NCBI RefSeq assembly: GCF_033958435.1 | Contig: NC_134160.1 | Location: 17,843,001 to 17,907,000 of the forward strand | Source: Carettochelys insculpta | Lineage: Eukaryota > Chordata > Testudines > Carettochelyidae | Length of the DNA: 64,000 nt | Direction of reading: 5' to 3' | In this document: positions 42,839 to 52,315 of the stretch, piece by piece | Layout of the letters: the number at the start of each line of letters is the position of its first letter | How positions within the stretch are numbered: the first letter of the stretch is position 1 | The notes under the pieces: generated by a model | Seen by the model: only the letters and a program-made list of their open reading frames with translations | Databases searched by the model: none | What the model was told of the DNA's origin: nothing | Made by a program: the position numbers and the translations under genes

Positions 42839-44880
42839 CCCCGTGCGCTGGCCTGACCCCGTAACACCCACCCGGCCCCATGTACTGCCCCAGCCCCCTC
42901 ACTGCCCCAGCCCCAGCCCCGTGTGCTCACCCAGCCCCATGCACCATCCCAGCCCCGTGCGCTCACCCAGCCCTGTGCCCCTGCTCTCTGGCACTGCAGG
43001 CCTGGGCTTCTTGGCGGCATTGCCGGGGCCCATCCCTTGCGAGGCAGGAGCAGCTGAGGACCTCTGGAAAGCGAGTCGCTTCGGTGCCTCCCTTTGCACT
43101 GCCCGTGGGAGCGCCCGTCTCAGCCGCTCTCTGCCAGGTGCCTGAGCCAGACAAGCCCCTGAACACCAGGGCCAGGCCCGAAGCTGGTGAGCAGCACCAG
43201 CCCAGGGGCTCTCAGCCTGGGGGTCACCCGCTGTGGAAGCGAAGGGCAGCCAGCCCCAGTGCCCCCCTACTGCCACGCCCCCGTCTGTCCCCCTGAGGCA
43301 GCCCCAGCCGAGCAGCCCCCCACCCCCAGGCAGCAGCAAGGGGACAGAGAACAGCCCTGTGCTCTGGGGCAAAGCCCTCCTCCCGCACTCACTGCTCCCT
43401 GCCCGGGAACGTCACCCTCCCCACAGAGCTTCCCAGCCCCACACCACAGGGCTCCGGGCTCCTCCTCGGCCTCGGCCTCGGCCTCGGCCTGAGATGAACC
43501 CGTGGGAGGCAGCATGGCCAGACAGACCTGGGGCCCTGCCTGGCTGCTGGGGGACGGCCAGGCAGGTCACCAGGTCACACAGGGCCTGCCCAGAGCCTGG
43601 TGCCATGGTACTGACGGGCACAGTGCCCGCCGGCTGGATGGCGCTGCGTGGAAGGAGCCGTTGGCACTGTGCCGAGATGACACTTCCCCGGCGCTGGCAG
43701 GTGCTTGCAGCTTAGGGGTCTGGCTCAGACCCAGCTCCCACCAGCCGTGAGCCCCAGGCGCGCCCGCCCAGATGGCAGGCGGGAAGCTGCTGAGACGCCA
43801 GCTCCCGGCTTGGCCCAGCACATTCCAGCGCTGCCTCAGGGCTCTGCCCGGCCCCGCTGGAGCAGGGCTGGGAGGGTCTGCAGGGCCCCACATGGTGGGC
43901 TCAGCAGAACAGCAGGTTGCACCAGCCCCCAGCCGGGGACAAGGAGCACAGGCAGGCGCTGCCGCTCTGTGCTCACCAGCCAGCCAGGAGCTCCCGTGGC
44001 AGCGCCCAGCAACGCAGTCCCTAGCGCGACGTGGAGCAGGGAGGCAGGAGCTGCTTCTGCAGCAGCTGGCCTGGATTCTGGGCCAGGCCCCTGCCCCACT
44101 GCAACCACGGTGTGACAACCGGCCAGGAGCGGCTGCAGGGGCGGTGAGAGCGAGGGGCGCCTGGGAATTCTGCCGGGGCCGCGGGGGCAACTCAGGGACT
44201 TAGCTCATCCCTGGGAAGCTCAGGAGATGACTCGATCCCAGTCCCTGAGCACCTCTGCCGGGGAGATTTGAGACGCGCCGACTGTGACCCTGCAGCTGAG
44301 GTGCACTGAGATCTGGGGCTGGAAACCCCGGGCGCATTTAACAGGGACCTGAATTCTCCTTGAGTTGCTCAGGCCTGGTCTTCAGGGAGGTGTTCACCCC
44401 GGGCGGCTGTCTGGCTGCACGGTCGCACTAACAGCATGGCTGTGTCCCCGGGGACGAGTGCCCGGCACCCCTGCACCCAGCCACGCGGAGAGTGGGCAGG
44501 GGGCAGTCGCAGGAGGAGCAAACCCGCTATAACCAGAGCGGCGGCAGTGAAGAGAAGCTCCTGGCTGGCTTCTCCCTCACCTGAAATCGAGGACCCCGGG
44601 CAGAGGCCTCGTCTGTCCCATCTACTTTCCAGCAATCACAGGCCGCCTGCCGGCTGAGGGTCTCCAGCCCCTGCTAGGCAGGAAGTTGGCCTTGCCGGCC
44701 CTAAGGGCCCTTTGCAGCCTTAAACGCTGGTAATCCAGCTCCCAGCCTGGCCACACCTCCAGCACTTGCCAGCTCCCCTGCCCGTCAGCCCCTGGCTGGC
44801 TGGCTGGCCCAGCAGAGACCGAGCCCCCCGTGCCGCTCAGCTGGGGCTCGTGGGGGTGGGGGAGCGACATGCTGTTCTGG
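42839..44880. other. Intron DNA, GC-rich, no gene seen
   Basis: Degenerate copies of the 90-bp unit words ('cagccccgtgcgctc') continue to about 42990. A (CTCGGC)4 microsatellite lies at 43464-43490. Nothing else was recognised. Confidence 0.5.
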
Positions 44881-44985
44881 TAGGGCTCTGGTCTGAAGAA
44901 GTGGGGCTGTCCCATGGAAGCTCCCCACCTAAACCGTTACCTGGCTAGTCTTTACAGTGCTACTGGACTGCTTCTTCGTTTTGCT
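44881..44985 (+). mobile_element. 'GTCTTTAAAGTGCTAC' dispersed repeat with hammerhead-like start
   Basis: 'aagctccccacctaaaccg' and 'gctagtctttacagtgctac', then 'tggactgcttcttcgttttg', match the copies at 7396 (tail only) and 28260-28385 (minus strand). At its 5' side CTGAAGA (44893-44899) is followed by GTGGG, a small loop, CCCAT and GGAAG. That order resembles the hammerhead ribozyme core (CUGANGA, stem II, GAAA) carried by Penelope-like elements. An extra A before the stem and GGAA in place of GAAA mean this copy should not cleave. Confidence 0.55.
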
Positions 44986-46559
44986 CCAGGCGTGCCTTTG
45001 CCCCCCAGTGGTGCCCAGCCGACACCTGCCGCTGCGCCAGCTTCACCGACAGCCAGGGTGAAAGAATCAGCCAGCAGGAGCTGCTGGGCAGCAGGTGGGG
45101 GAGCCGCACACACCAGCCGGCCCAGCCTCCCAAGGGAGAGGGCGCAGCGGGCGGTGGGACCGGCACATCCGTCTCCCTTGGGCTGCCGGATGCCCACCAA
45201 GGCTCCCCTAAGTTTTTCCATCCACCCATGGAACGCGTCTTTGTCTGCACCACCAACATAAATGCGGCTGCCGGCGGCTGCGGGGCACCAGCTGGATCTC
45301 TGGCAGGCGGCTGCCGAGCGCTCAGCTCACAGAGATCACTGCTGCCCACCAGCGTTCCCCTGTGACAGACTCACACCTCTGGCCGTCACACCCAGGCTAG
45401 CAAACACACCTCCGCATGCCCCCTCAGCACCCTGACCTACCGGAGCAGCTCCTTTACTCGACCGCAGCAGCTGTAGGCTGAGCCCAGCCCAGAGGGAGAC
45501 CCCTGCCACCCTACACTGCCCTGCAACCCTCATGGCCAGCTCTGCTGCGTCCCGCCCGCCAGGGTCCTGGCCCTTACGGTGACAGTACAGCTGGGCAGCC
45601 GGCTAACCGTGCGTTGCCATGGAGACAGCTGCGGGCTCTGGTGGCCATTACCCAGCTCAGCTGTGGTTCTGGTCCCACCACCTGGCTCGGGGTGGCCTGC
45701 AGCTCCTTGTTCAGCACGGGCACTCTTGCATGACCTCGAGGCTCCTGGCGGGCACCTCCATTAGACCCATGCTCCAAGGCGTGCTCCCGCCAGCTGCTGA
45801 GTGCTGTGGCAGAGTGGGACCTGGCAGATGACCGCCAGGAGCTCCGTTTGTCTTGGCAATGGGAGCTCTGCATGCGCTTGGAGAAGGGCCTCCGGTTCCC
45901 CAGAAAGCCCTGATCCTACCGAGCCAACTCCTCCTCCAGACAACAGCTGGCCAAGCAGCCTGGCCGCCGGCAGGGGACTCACCACGTCTGCACATCTGGC
46001 CCCACTGCTGGGCCGGCCAGCGAGCGAGCCGTTCACCTGCCCAAGCCCTCGCACACGCGTGCGGCTCCCTGACAGGAGGCAGTGATAGGCCGCTAACGAG
46101 ACTCCCCGTCTGAGCTGGCTGAGGCACACGCCATGATGGCTGCTCTGCACACACACGCCGGAAAAGCTCCATAGCCGGAGTCTGGGCCATGGCTCCAGCA
46201 CGTCCTCTCGGCACTTAGGACTGCGCTGACCCGGCAGGGCACGCTGTGCCCAGACAGGCTGCACAATGGCAGGGTACAGGCTGTACCTGTTACAGCCTCC
46301 ACCTCCAAGGGCTTCTTGCCCCCGCCACACACCACCTGCTCTCAAAACCCTCCACAGGGGAGTGGACAAGTGGCTGCGTTATCCAGTGGCTGCCCATCCT
46401 GGTGGTCTCTGGGCACCATCTCCATGGCACAGGACAAAAGGTGGGGAAAGGGAAGCAGGAGTCCCACCAGGGCCCCAGAAAGCTGGGAGCGTTATTAGCT
46501 CTCTTGGGGTCAGGCCTGGAGGCCCTGCTGCGCTGGATGCTCTGCAGAGATGCCTCCAC
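44986..46559. other. Intron DNA, no gene seen
   Basis: GC-rich sequence lying downstream of the OGFR-like stop codon. No AATAAA-type signal on the minus strand was noticed close to the stop, so a 3' UTR cannot be delimited. Confidence 0.45.
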
Positions 46560-48044
46560 CTAGACTTGTATCTCACTAATTTTAGTAAGCTCAGAGCCAC
46601 GCAATGAATTCAAAGATGCACCTGCTGCACCATTCTTACTTTGCACACTCATTTCCTCCACAACAGTGTCTTCTTCCCTAACTTCCCCATTCTCAGCTCC
46701 ACAGCCCACAGCCTCTGGCTTTGCTGCTTGTGTGCTGCAGGTAGTAGTGTCAGCATCCAAAGGTATTGCCACATTTACAGCACTCTTTTCTGGCATTGCC
46801 TCATCAACTTTCCTCCTTTTTACAGCTGCATCAGATGTCTCGGACACCTTTAAGTCACCACTACTCATATCATCTTCTTCTACTGCTACTGAGTCATCCT
46901 TTTCCAGCAATTCTGGAAGCACCTCTGTGGTCTCTTGGTTAATGGCAAACTCCTCAAGGTTATAAGAGATCCTCTCAATGTCAGTGGGACTTTTCAATGG
47001 TCCAGGACACTTACCACTTAGCCTGTTCATCTCAAGCTTTCTTTTCTTGCTTTCCTTTAGCCCGTCACACTCTGCCCCATCCCCCAAGCCCATAAGGTCC
47101 TCGCTCAGGTCACGGTCTCCTTGCTCTGCGACACGCATGGCACCGTGCTTGTTTAGCTCCTCTGAGATACATTCATCAGTCACCTCGACGATTTGTGAGG
47201 CTTTAGCATCCCCAGTTGTCCCCTCCCTGTTTACAGGGCAGGTTTTGTTTGTTCCCTCTGCTGCTTTATCTCTGGCGCATTCCTTCTCTTCATCGGCTTT
47301 TGGGCAGAGCTCGGACTTTGACAACTGTGGTTTGTACGTCAGGAGCTTCTTATGAGGCCCCCATACAAACCTATCCCGAGGTCTGAAGTGCTGCCATGCA
47401 TAGTGTATCAGTTCCCTTCGCATCTGCTTGTTTCTGATGGTGAAGAGGAAGTAATCCAAGGCCCTTCTCTTAACATTTGTGAGTGTTTCGGAAACAAGGG
47501 TCTCCGTTAGAAAAAACGTCACCAGTTGTACTTGATAGTGTTCATACCCCATCTCTCCCAGACACTTCACAATACGTGTTATCCGCAAATTGTTGTGACT
47601 AAACCGATCAAGGTTGCGAAATCTCTGAAGCCAGTTTTCTGCTCTTCTCACTTCCCCTGTTTCTTCACTTATCAAGTTTATTCCATAAAAACCCAGCGTG
47701 AGTTTGTAAGCCCTGACGAACCTTTGCATAACTTCTGCGGATTTCTTAAAGGCCTGAATTTCTTTATGTGTGATGGGCTTTGCACGCCAGTTCATCCCAC
47801 GCTCATGCAAAGGAAATAACCATTGTATATCAGGATGATTTTCTTCCAGAGTCTCATAACCCTCCTGCCAAGCTTCAAGGAGCTCATCAATAAACAAGCC
47901 ATGAGGCAAAAATTGAATTTCGTTTTTGTAGAAACTTAAATTCCACGTCTCCTCCTCTTCAGCATCTTCTTCCCTTTCTTCCAAACCCGGACACCGTCGT
48001 CTGTATCTCTGCATGTCTTTTGCGGCTGTCCAGTTGCGTCCCAT
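46560..48044 (-). CDS. OGFR: Opioid growth factor receptor-like protein, intronless retrocopy (494 aa)
   Basis: OGFR is a nuclear-envelope-associated receptor for met-enkephalin that restrains cell proliferation. This protein carries the family's conserved domain at about residues 35-235. Landmarks are NLSFYKNEIQFLPHG, FIDELLEAWQEGYETLE, IQWLFPLHERGMNWRAKPIT, LGFYGINL, SHNNLRITRIVKCLGEMGYE, ALDYFLFTIRNKQMRRELIH and AWQHFRPRDRFVWGP. Two basic nuclear-localisation-type motifs follow (ESKKRKLE at 331-338 and VKRRKVDE at 408-415), at the places where OGFR has them. These tail motifs favour OGFR over OGFRL1. The C-terminal imperfect repeats of human OGFR are absent. Vertebrate OGFR genes have several introns. 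Here the whole region is one uninterrupted frame, so it is a processed retrocopy. The start is the first in-frame ATG. The frame is open for 56 more codons upstream but without ATG. Its base composition is far less GC-rich than its flanks. Intactness over 494 codons suggests it is young or under selection. Confidence 0.88.
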   Translation of the reverse strand: MGRNWTAAKDMQRYRRRCPGLEEREEDAEEEETWNLSFYKNEIQFLPHGLFIDELLEAWQEGYETLEENHPDIQWLFPLHERGMNWRAKPITHKEIQAFKKSAEVMQRFVRAYKLTLGFYGINLISEETGEVRRAENWLQRFRNLDRFSHNNLRITRIVKCLGEMGYEHYQVQLVTFFLTETLVSETLTNVKRRALDYFLFTIRNKQMRRELIHYAWQHFRPRDRFVWGPHKKLLTYKPQLSKSELCPKADEEKECARDKAAEGTNKTCPVNREGTTGDAKASQIVEVTDECISEELNKHGAMRVAEQGDRDLSEDLMGLGDGAECDGLKESKKRKLEMNRLSGKCPGPLKSPTDIERISYNLEEFAINQETTEVLPELLEKDDSVAVEEDDMSSGDLKVSETSDAAVKRRKVDEAMPEKSAVNVAIPLDADTTTCSTQAAKPEAVGCGAENGEVREEDTVVEEMSVQSKNGAAGASLNSLRGSELTKISEIQV

Positions 48045-48212
48045 GGAGAACTCAGAACCTCTATAACCAATGGATGAGATGGCTGGTCTTCTTTGCTCCT
48101 TCAGGCATAGTGGAGGGGTAACACATTTCCCACCGCCCTCCCAAAACAGCTCCCGTGCTCCCTTCCAGGTCTCCCCCACTTCACAAACAGAAAGCTCAGG
48201 CGCAGGAGTCAC
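48045..48212 (-). other. Open upstream extension of the OGFR-like frame
   Basis: The frame continues upstream of the ATG through 'RRPAISSIGYRGSEFS', which still resembles the human residues before its equivalent Met, and then through unrelated residues to a GTG codon at 48210-48212. The next codons upstream are CAG TCA GGC TAG, so no ATG is available. The acidic N-terminus of OGFR (CDSTWEE type) is not present. The sequence 'gggctcacag|gtgact' could serve as a splice acceptor (AG just above 48212) that would bring in an upstream first exon. Confidence 0.5.
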
Positions 48213-49059
48213 CTGTGAGCCCTAACCCTAACTCCTCCTTCCCAGCGACGGATGTGCCAGGGTGGCCTGGCGAGAGTTTAATGCTCCATGCCCAAGGGCT
48301 GCACCGAGCGGCCTGTCAGCCGCTGAGACGCAGCTGTCTCTGGGGTGGAGCACGGCAATAACAGTGCTCAGCAACCTCAGACTCTTCAGGGCAGGAAGTG
48401 AGGACGAATCCCACCCAGTGGTAATGAGAGGTGGAGTGTGGCCAGGACACCGGGGTCCACACTAGAGCCCGGTGACACTAAGACTGGGAGCTCACCCCAC
48501 CCACTCCTCTCCCCGCCTCTGGGCTCGCACACACCTCGGTGGAGCCAGCTGGGCTCAGGAGCCCACAGCATGAAGCCCACCGCGCCCAACAGACCTAGGC
48601 TGAGCACTGGGCTCTGCACCCAGCTCTGGCGACTGCCCAAGCTGCTCAGAAGGGTTGGCCCACCAGCAGCGCAGGCTCTGCCGTTACTTGGTGTCCAGGG
48701 CCCAGCTCTGCACCCCGTCCCCTGACCACCAGGCTAGTGGCCCTGCTGCTGCCTGCGAGGGCAGCCGACCAGAGCCAGAACACAGCAGTGCCAGGCCCCA
48801 GCGCAGCCGCTCCCCAGCGTCCCAGCTGGCACAGCCCAGAGCAGGGGCTGCAGCCGCACTAGTGAGAAGAGCCAGTTTGTCCAGGCGGGGTCCGAACTCG
48901 ACCCGCCAAGCGGCGCAGCGCTGCGAGCACGAGACCGTCCCTCGGGAGTCAGACCGGACCTCCTCTCGCCCTCCTTCAGAGCAGCGGTGACAGAGTTGTT
49001 ACCCCATCTCCAGACTTACCCCACCTCAGCCCCCAAGTCCGCCCCCTCCCACAGACCTG
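48213..49059. other. Intron DNA, no gene seen
   Basis: It includes a two-unit telomere-like CCCTAACCCTAAC at 48220-48232 right next to the OGFR-like copy, probably chance. The rest is GC-rich. Confidence 0.45.
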
Positions 49060-49392
49060 CCCCCCAGCCTCACATTTAACCCCTGCAGCCCCAAACCACC
49101 CCCCGCCCCAGGCTTAACCCCTGCAGCCCCAAACCACCCCCCAGCCCCAAGCTTAACCCCTGCAGCCCCAACCCGCCCCCCTGCCCCAGGTTTAACCTCT
49201 GCAGCCCCAACCCGCGCCCCCCTGCCCCAGGCTTAACCCCTGCAGCCCCAAACCACCCCCCAGCCCCAGGTTTAACCCCTGCAGCCCCAACCCGCCCTCC
49301 CCCTGCCCCAGGCTTAACCCCTGCAGCCCCAAACTGCCTCCCAGCCCCAGGTTTAACCCCTGCAGCCCCAAACCACCTCCCAGGATTTACCT
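49060..49392 (+). repeat. 38-40-bp minisatellite, about 8 copies
   Basis: Units contain 'cttaacccctgcagcccc', then 'aaaccaccccccagcccc', then 'agg'. Variants have 'gtttaacc' and 'aacccgcccccc'. Period is 38-40 bp. Confidence 0.95.
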
Positions 49393-50357
49393 GCCTCAGA
49401 TGCAATGTGTGCTGCACCCCCCCACCCTCACTGCTGTGCTATAAGGGGGTGTGCCCCCCACCCCACCCCCCTGGCCTCACTCGCGCCAGGTGCTGTGGCG
49501 GGGGGCACTTCTGAGCTGGTGGCGATGGCAGGTGAGGGGAAGCAAAGAGCTGGGAGAAACACGGCCGCCTCTCTTCCCCTGTGGCTGCGGCTCCCTGCCG
49601 AGCTGTGCCTGGAGCCAAGCCGAGCCAAGCTGGGCGGGCGGGCAGCAGCCGGAGGAGAACGAGGCCCCGGGCTCGGAGCAGAGAAAGCAGTGCTGGCCAT
49701 GGCCGGCGGGAGCCGGCTGCTGTCTTTCCCTGTCTCCCTGGCACAGCCGGGGGCGTCCACTGCAGCGTGCTGCTGGGGGAGCTGGGTCCTGCTGTGCTCC
49801 ACCACTCCCTGCCGGCCTCCTGCTTCTTGGCCCCGCTCCGGCAGGGCCCCGCCAGCTTCCTCTGCTGGGCACTGCCACCACTTCAACAGGAAAGCAGCCC
49901 TGTGTGAGGAGTGGCAGCTCTGCAGCTGCAGGTTGCCGAGGTCAGGCTCTCCCTGGGCACAGGCTGGGAGCGGGCACTGGGTGCGTGCCCTGGCTACGCC
50001 TGGGGCTCCCGGCTCTGCAGGAACAGACAGTAAATAACCGGGTGCCTTCTACCAGAGTCTGTGATGGCCCATCAGAGCCCAGGCCCAGCACAGTACAGAC
50101 AGACACACCACCCTGCCCTGAACAGCATCACGCTGGGGTGGATGGGTGGGAGAGGGGAGCCATTTACCCTGGCCCCTCTCCTCTCCAGCGTCCCTGCCAG
50201 AGCCCCTCTGCTCAGCCCTCAAGGGCTGGAGACAGGGCACCCAGAGAGGAGCTGCTGCTGGAACGCCAGACAGGTGTCAGCCATTCTCTGCCCTGCAAAA
50301 GGCTCTCACCCCCTGGGGGTCCCAGCCCAGCAGCCCCCGACCTGCCACACAGAACAG
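49393..50357. other. Intron DNA, GC-rich, no gene seen
   Basis: Nothing recognised. Long frames on both strands are composition-driven. Confidence 0.45.
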
Positions 50358-50584
50358 GGTTAGATCTTTCTGCAGGACTCCGTCCTAGGCAGTCATTCCC
50401 CATCTTGTACGCATGCAAGCGACTGCTCCTTCCCTCGTGGAGGACTTCCTTTCTTTCATTGCTTCATCCTATTTCCTTCAGACCATTTCTCCAGTTTCTC
50501 CAAACCCGTCTGCATTCGGACCCTGTCCTCCAGAGCGCCCGTGACCCCTCCCGGCTTGGCATTGTCCACAAACTCTGCACCATT

Positions 50585-50592
50585 ATCTAAAG
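50585..50592. repeat. Target-site duplication, left copy
   Basis: ATCTAAAG, identical to the copy at 50900-50907. The flanking C extends the identity to 9 bp. Confidence 0.85.
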
Positions 50593-50899
50593 CAGGCACC
50601 AGCAACCCCAGCATGGGCACCACGAGAGGCGTGCGAGCTGATCTCCATTGGCACACGTGGCAGGAGCTCAGCCCTGCCCCTCCTCCCCCACACAGCTGGG
50701 AGCTTGCTGAAAGCCAGACCGCCTGTGGGCTAACCAAAGACCAGCTAATGCTGCCAACCACCCCCTGCATGGAAAAGCTCCACATTTTAATTCATTTATG
50801 AATGGAGCTGTTGCCACTAGGACTATTAGTGACTTTAAAAAGTGTCACCAGCAAAAGGTCAAATCTCGGCACGCCACCCCGCAAAGGTTGCTGACCCCG
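50593..50899. mobile_element. hAT-like non-autonomous DNA transposon, 307 bp
   Basis: It is flanked by identical 8-bp target duplications ATCTAAAG (50585-50592 and 50900-50907), the length typical of hAT elements. The ends form imperfect inverted repeats: CAGGCACCAGCAACCCC at the left, and CGGGGTCAGCAACCTTT when the right end is reverse-complemented. It has no transposase frame, so it is a MITE-type copy. Confidence 0.82.
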
Positions 50900-50907
50900 A
50901 TCTAAAG
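50900..50907. repeat. Target-site duplication, right copy
   Basis: ATCTAAAG, immediately followed by the continuation of the interrupted CR1. Confidence 0.85.
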
Positions 50908-51084
50908 CGTTGATGAAGCTGCTGAACAGAACCAGAGCCAGGGCTGATCCCTGCAGACCCTGGGTCCCTGGGGATGTGCCCTTCCAGCCGCACGGAGAAC
51001 CACTGCTCCGGGAACTAGCTGTGCACATTGGTCCTTCCGGCTACAGCACCATGCTGGGACTCCCATTCCACTGAGTCTCCACCA

Positions 51085-51220
51085 CGACCCCAAAGATCTC
51101 CCAGCCTGGCTTCCCGGGGTGGGGGCAGGAAGACTGCTCTGGCTGAGGCACTGCAGCAGGTCAGACTAGATGGGCACAATGGTCCCTTCGGCCTGAAAAC
51201 CTTCGGCTCTAACCAGCCAC
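51085..51220 (+). mobile_element. CR1 LINE 3' tail
   Basis: 'caggtcagactagatgggca' and 'caatggtcccttcggcctga' are the CR1 3' UTR words also seen, more decayed, at 27.05 kb. Confidence 0.75.
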
Positions 51221-52315
51221 CGCTGTCACCCTGCGCTCACTGCCTGGTGGGCTCTTCCCCCAGCCCAGCCCCACATGGTTTGGGGCGTTGCCTTGCTGCA
51301 GAGAGCGCACTGGGGGTGCAGCACCATCCCTAGAAGAGGCAGAGGCAGCACAGCCCCTGGAAATGCTGCTGTGCTCCCTGGTGTGCCAGCAGGTGCCACG
51401 TGTCTGGCTGTGCAGGATGGACTGCTTGGTGCACAGCTGGGACCTCACCTGCCGGCAGGTGCCTTTCCGCAGCCCAGCTGGAGCCAGGTGGTCAGCCCTT
51501 GGCGGGCTCCCGGACCTGCAGGGGGAGCCCACCTGAGATCAGGGATCCCGCTAAGTTGCATGGCCGCTGAGCTGAGCTGAGCTGCAGCCAGGAGCCCAGG
51601 GCCACCCCCAGCAGGCCCTGCTGCGCTCCCACTGCCAGCCCCCCTCACTGCTGCCTGTAGCACCCTCTGCACGTCCCCCAGGCAGCACTCCTGCACCTGC
51701 CTTACAGCACCGCTGGAGGGGACTGGGAGTGCTGACTGCCCCCGGCCAGCACGTCTGGGTAACGATCTCACCCAGGCATGGTGCCTCAGCTTCTGCCCCG
51801 CCCCGCCCCGTTTGGAGCACCAGCCACAGCACAGAGGCAGCCAGGGACCACCCACAGACACCTGTGCTCCCCGTCTGCACGCAGCCAGTGGCTGGCCTGT
51901 GAGTGCTCAACAGTGGCTCCACAGCCGGCTCAGCGCCTCGCCTGATCCCAGGCCAGCCTGACCGGCGCTGATCAAACCGACGCAGCGGTGTGCCGGCCTG
52001 TGGCGGGCCAGCAGCTCCGCCCTGCTGGCAGTGAACGCAGGGGGTCTCAGCTTCTGCTGGGGAGCTGCCCGGTGAGCCAGCAGCGGCCTGGCCTGAATGC
52101 CCCTTGGCTGGTCACGCAGCGTGGACCGGTGGGCACTCCCGTCACCGCGGTAACGCCTCCCCCTGCCCTGAGCGTGCTGCACGCACACACTCGCAGGGCG
52201 TGGTGCCGAGCGAGACCCAAGGTGCTGGGTGAGCCATGCCACGACCCCGGCTCACCACTCTGGATGTTCCCCCCGAGCAGCGCCCCAGCAGTGCAGAACC
52301 CGGCCCACGGCCACG
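51221..52315. other. Intron DNA, no gene seen
   Basis: GC-rich sequence between CR1 copies, nothing recognised. Confidence 0.45.

Larger units (their letters stand above)
50358..51030 (-). mobile_element. Old CR1 LINE fragment, split by a hAT-like insertion
   Basis: On the left arm (50358-50592) 'ggactccgtcctaggcagtc' and 'gaccatttctccagtttctc' follow CR1 antisense order. On the right arm (50908-51030) 'cgttgatgaagctgctgaac' and 'agaaccagagccagggctga' continue it directly. Removing the insert and one target copy rejoins the arms at the expected place. Confidence 0.85.

Noticed and set aside
48045..48212. 550-residue version of the OGFR-like protein
   Set aside because: The upstream end is a GTG, not an ATG; the 494-residue form from 48044 is the supported one, unless splicing adds an upstream exon.
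48220..48232. CCCTAACCCTAAC, an interstitial telomere-like sequence
   Set aside because: Only two units; expected by chance in a window of this size.
48880..48960. Possible tRNA or tRNA SINE on the minus strand
   Set aside because: A T-arm-like stem exists, but the loop is not TTCRANY and no cloverleaf can be formed with the A-box region.
49060..49392. CRISPR-like regular repeats
   Set aside because: Units are contiguous with no unique spacers, and the genome is a vertebrate one; these are minisatellites.
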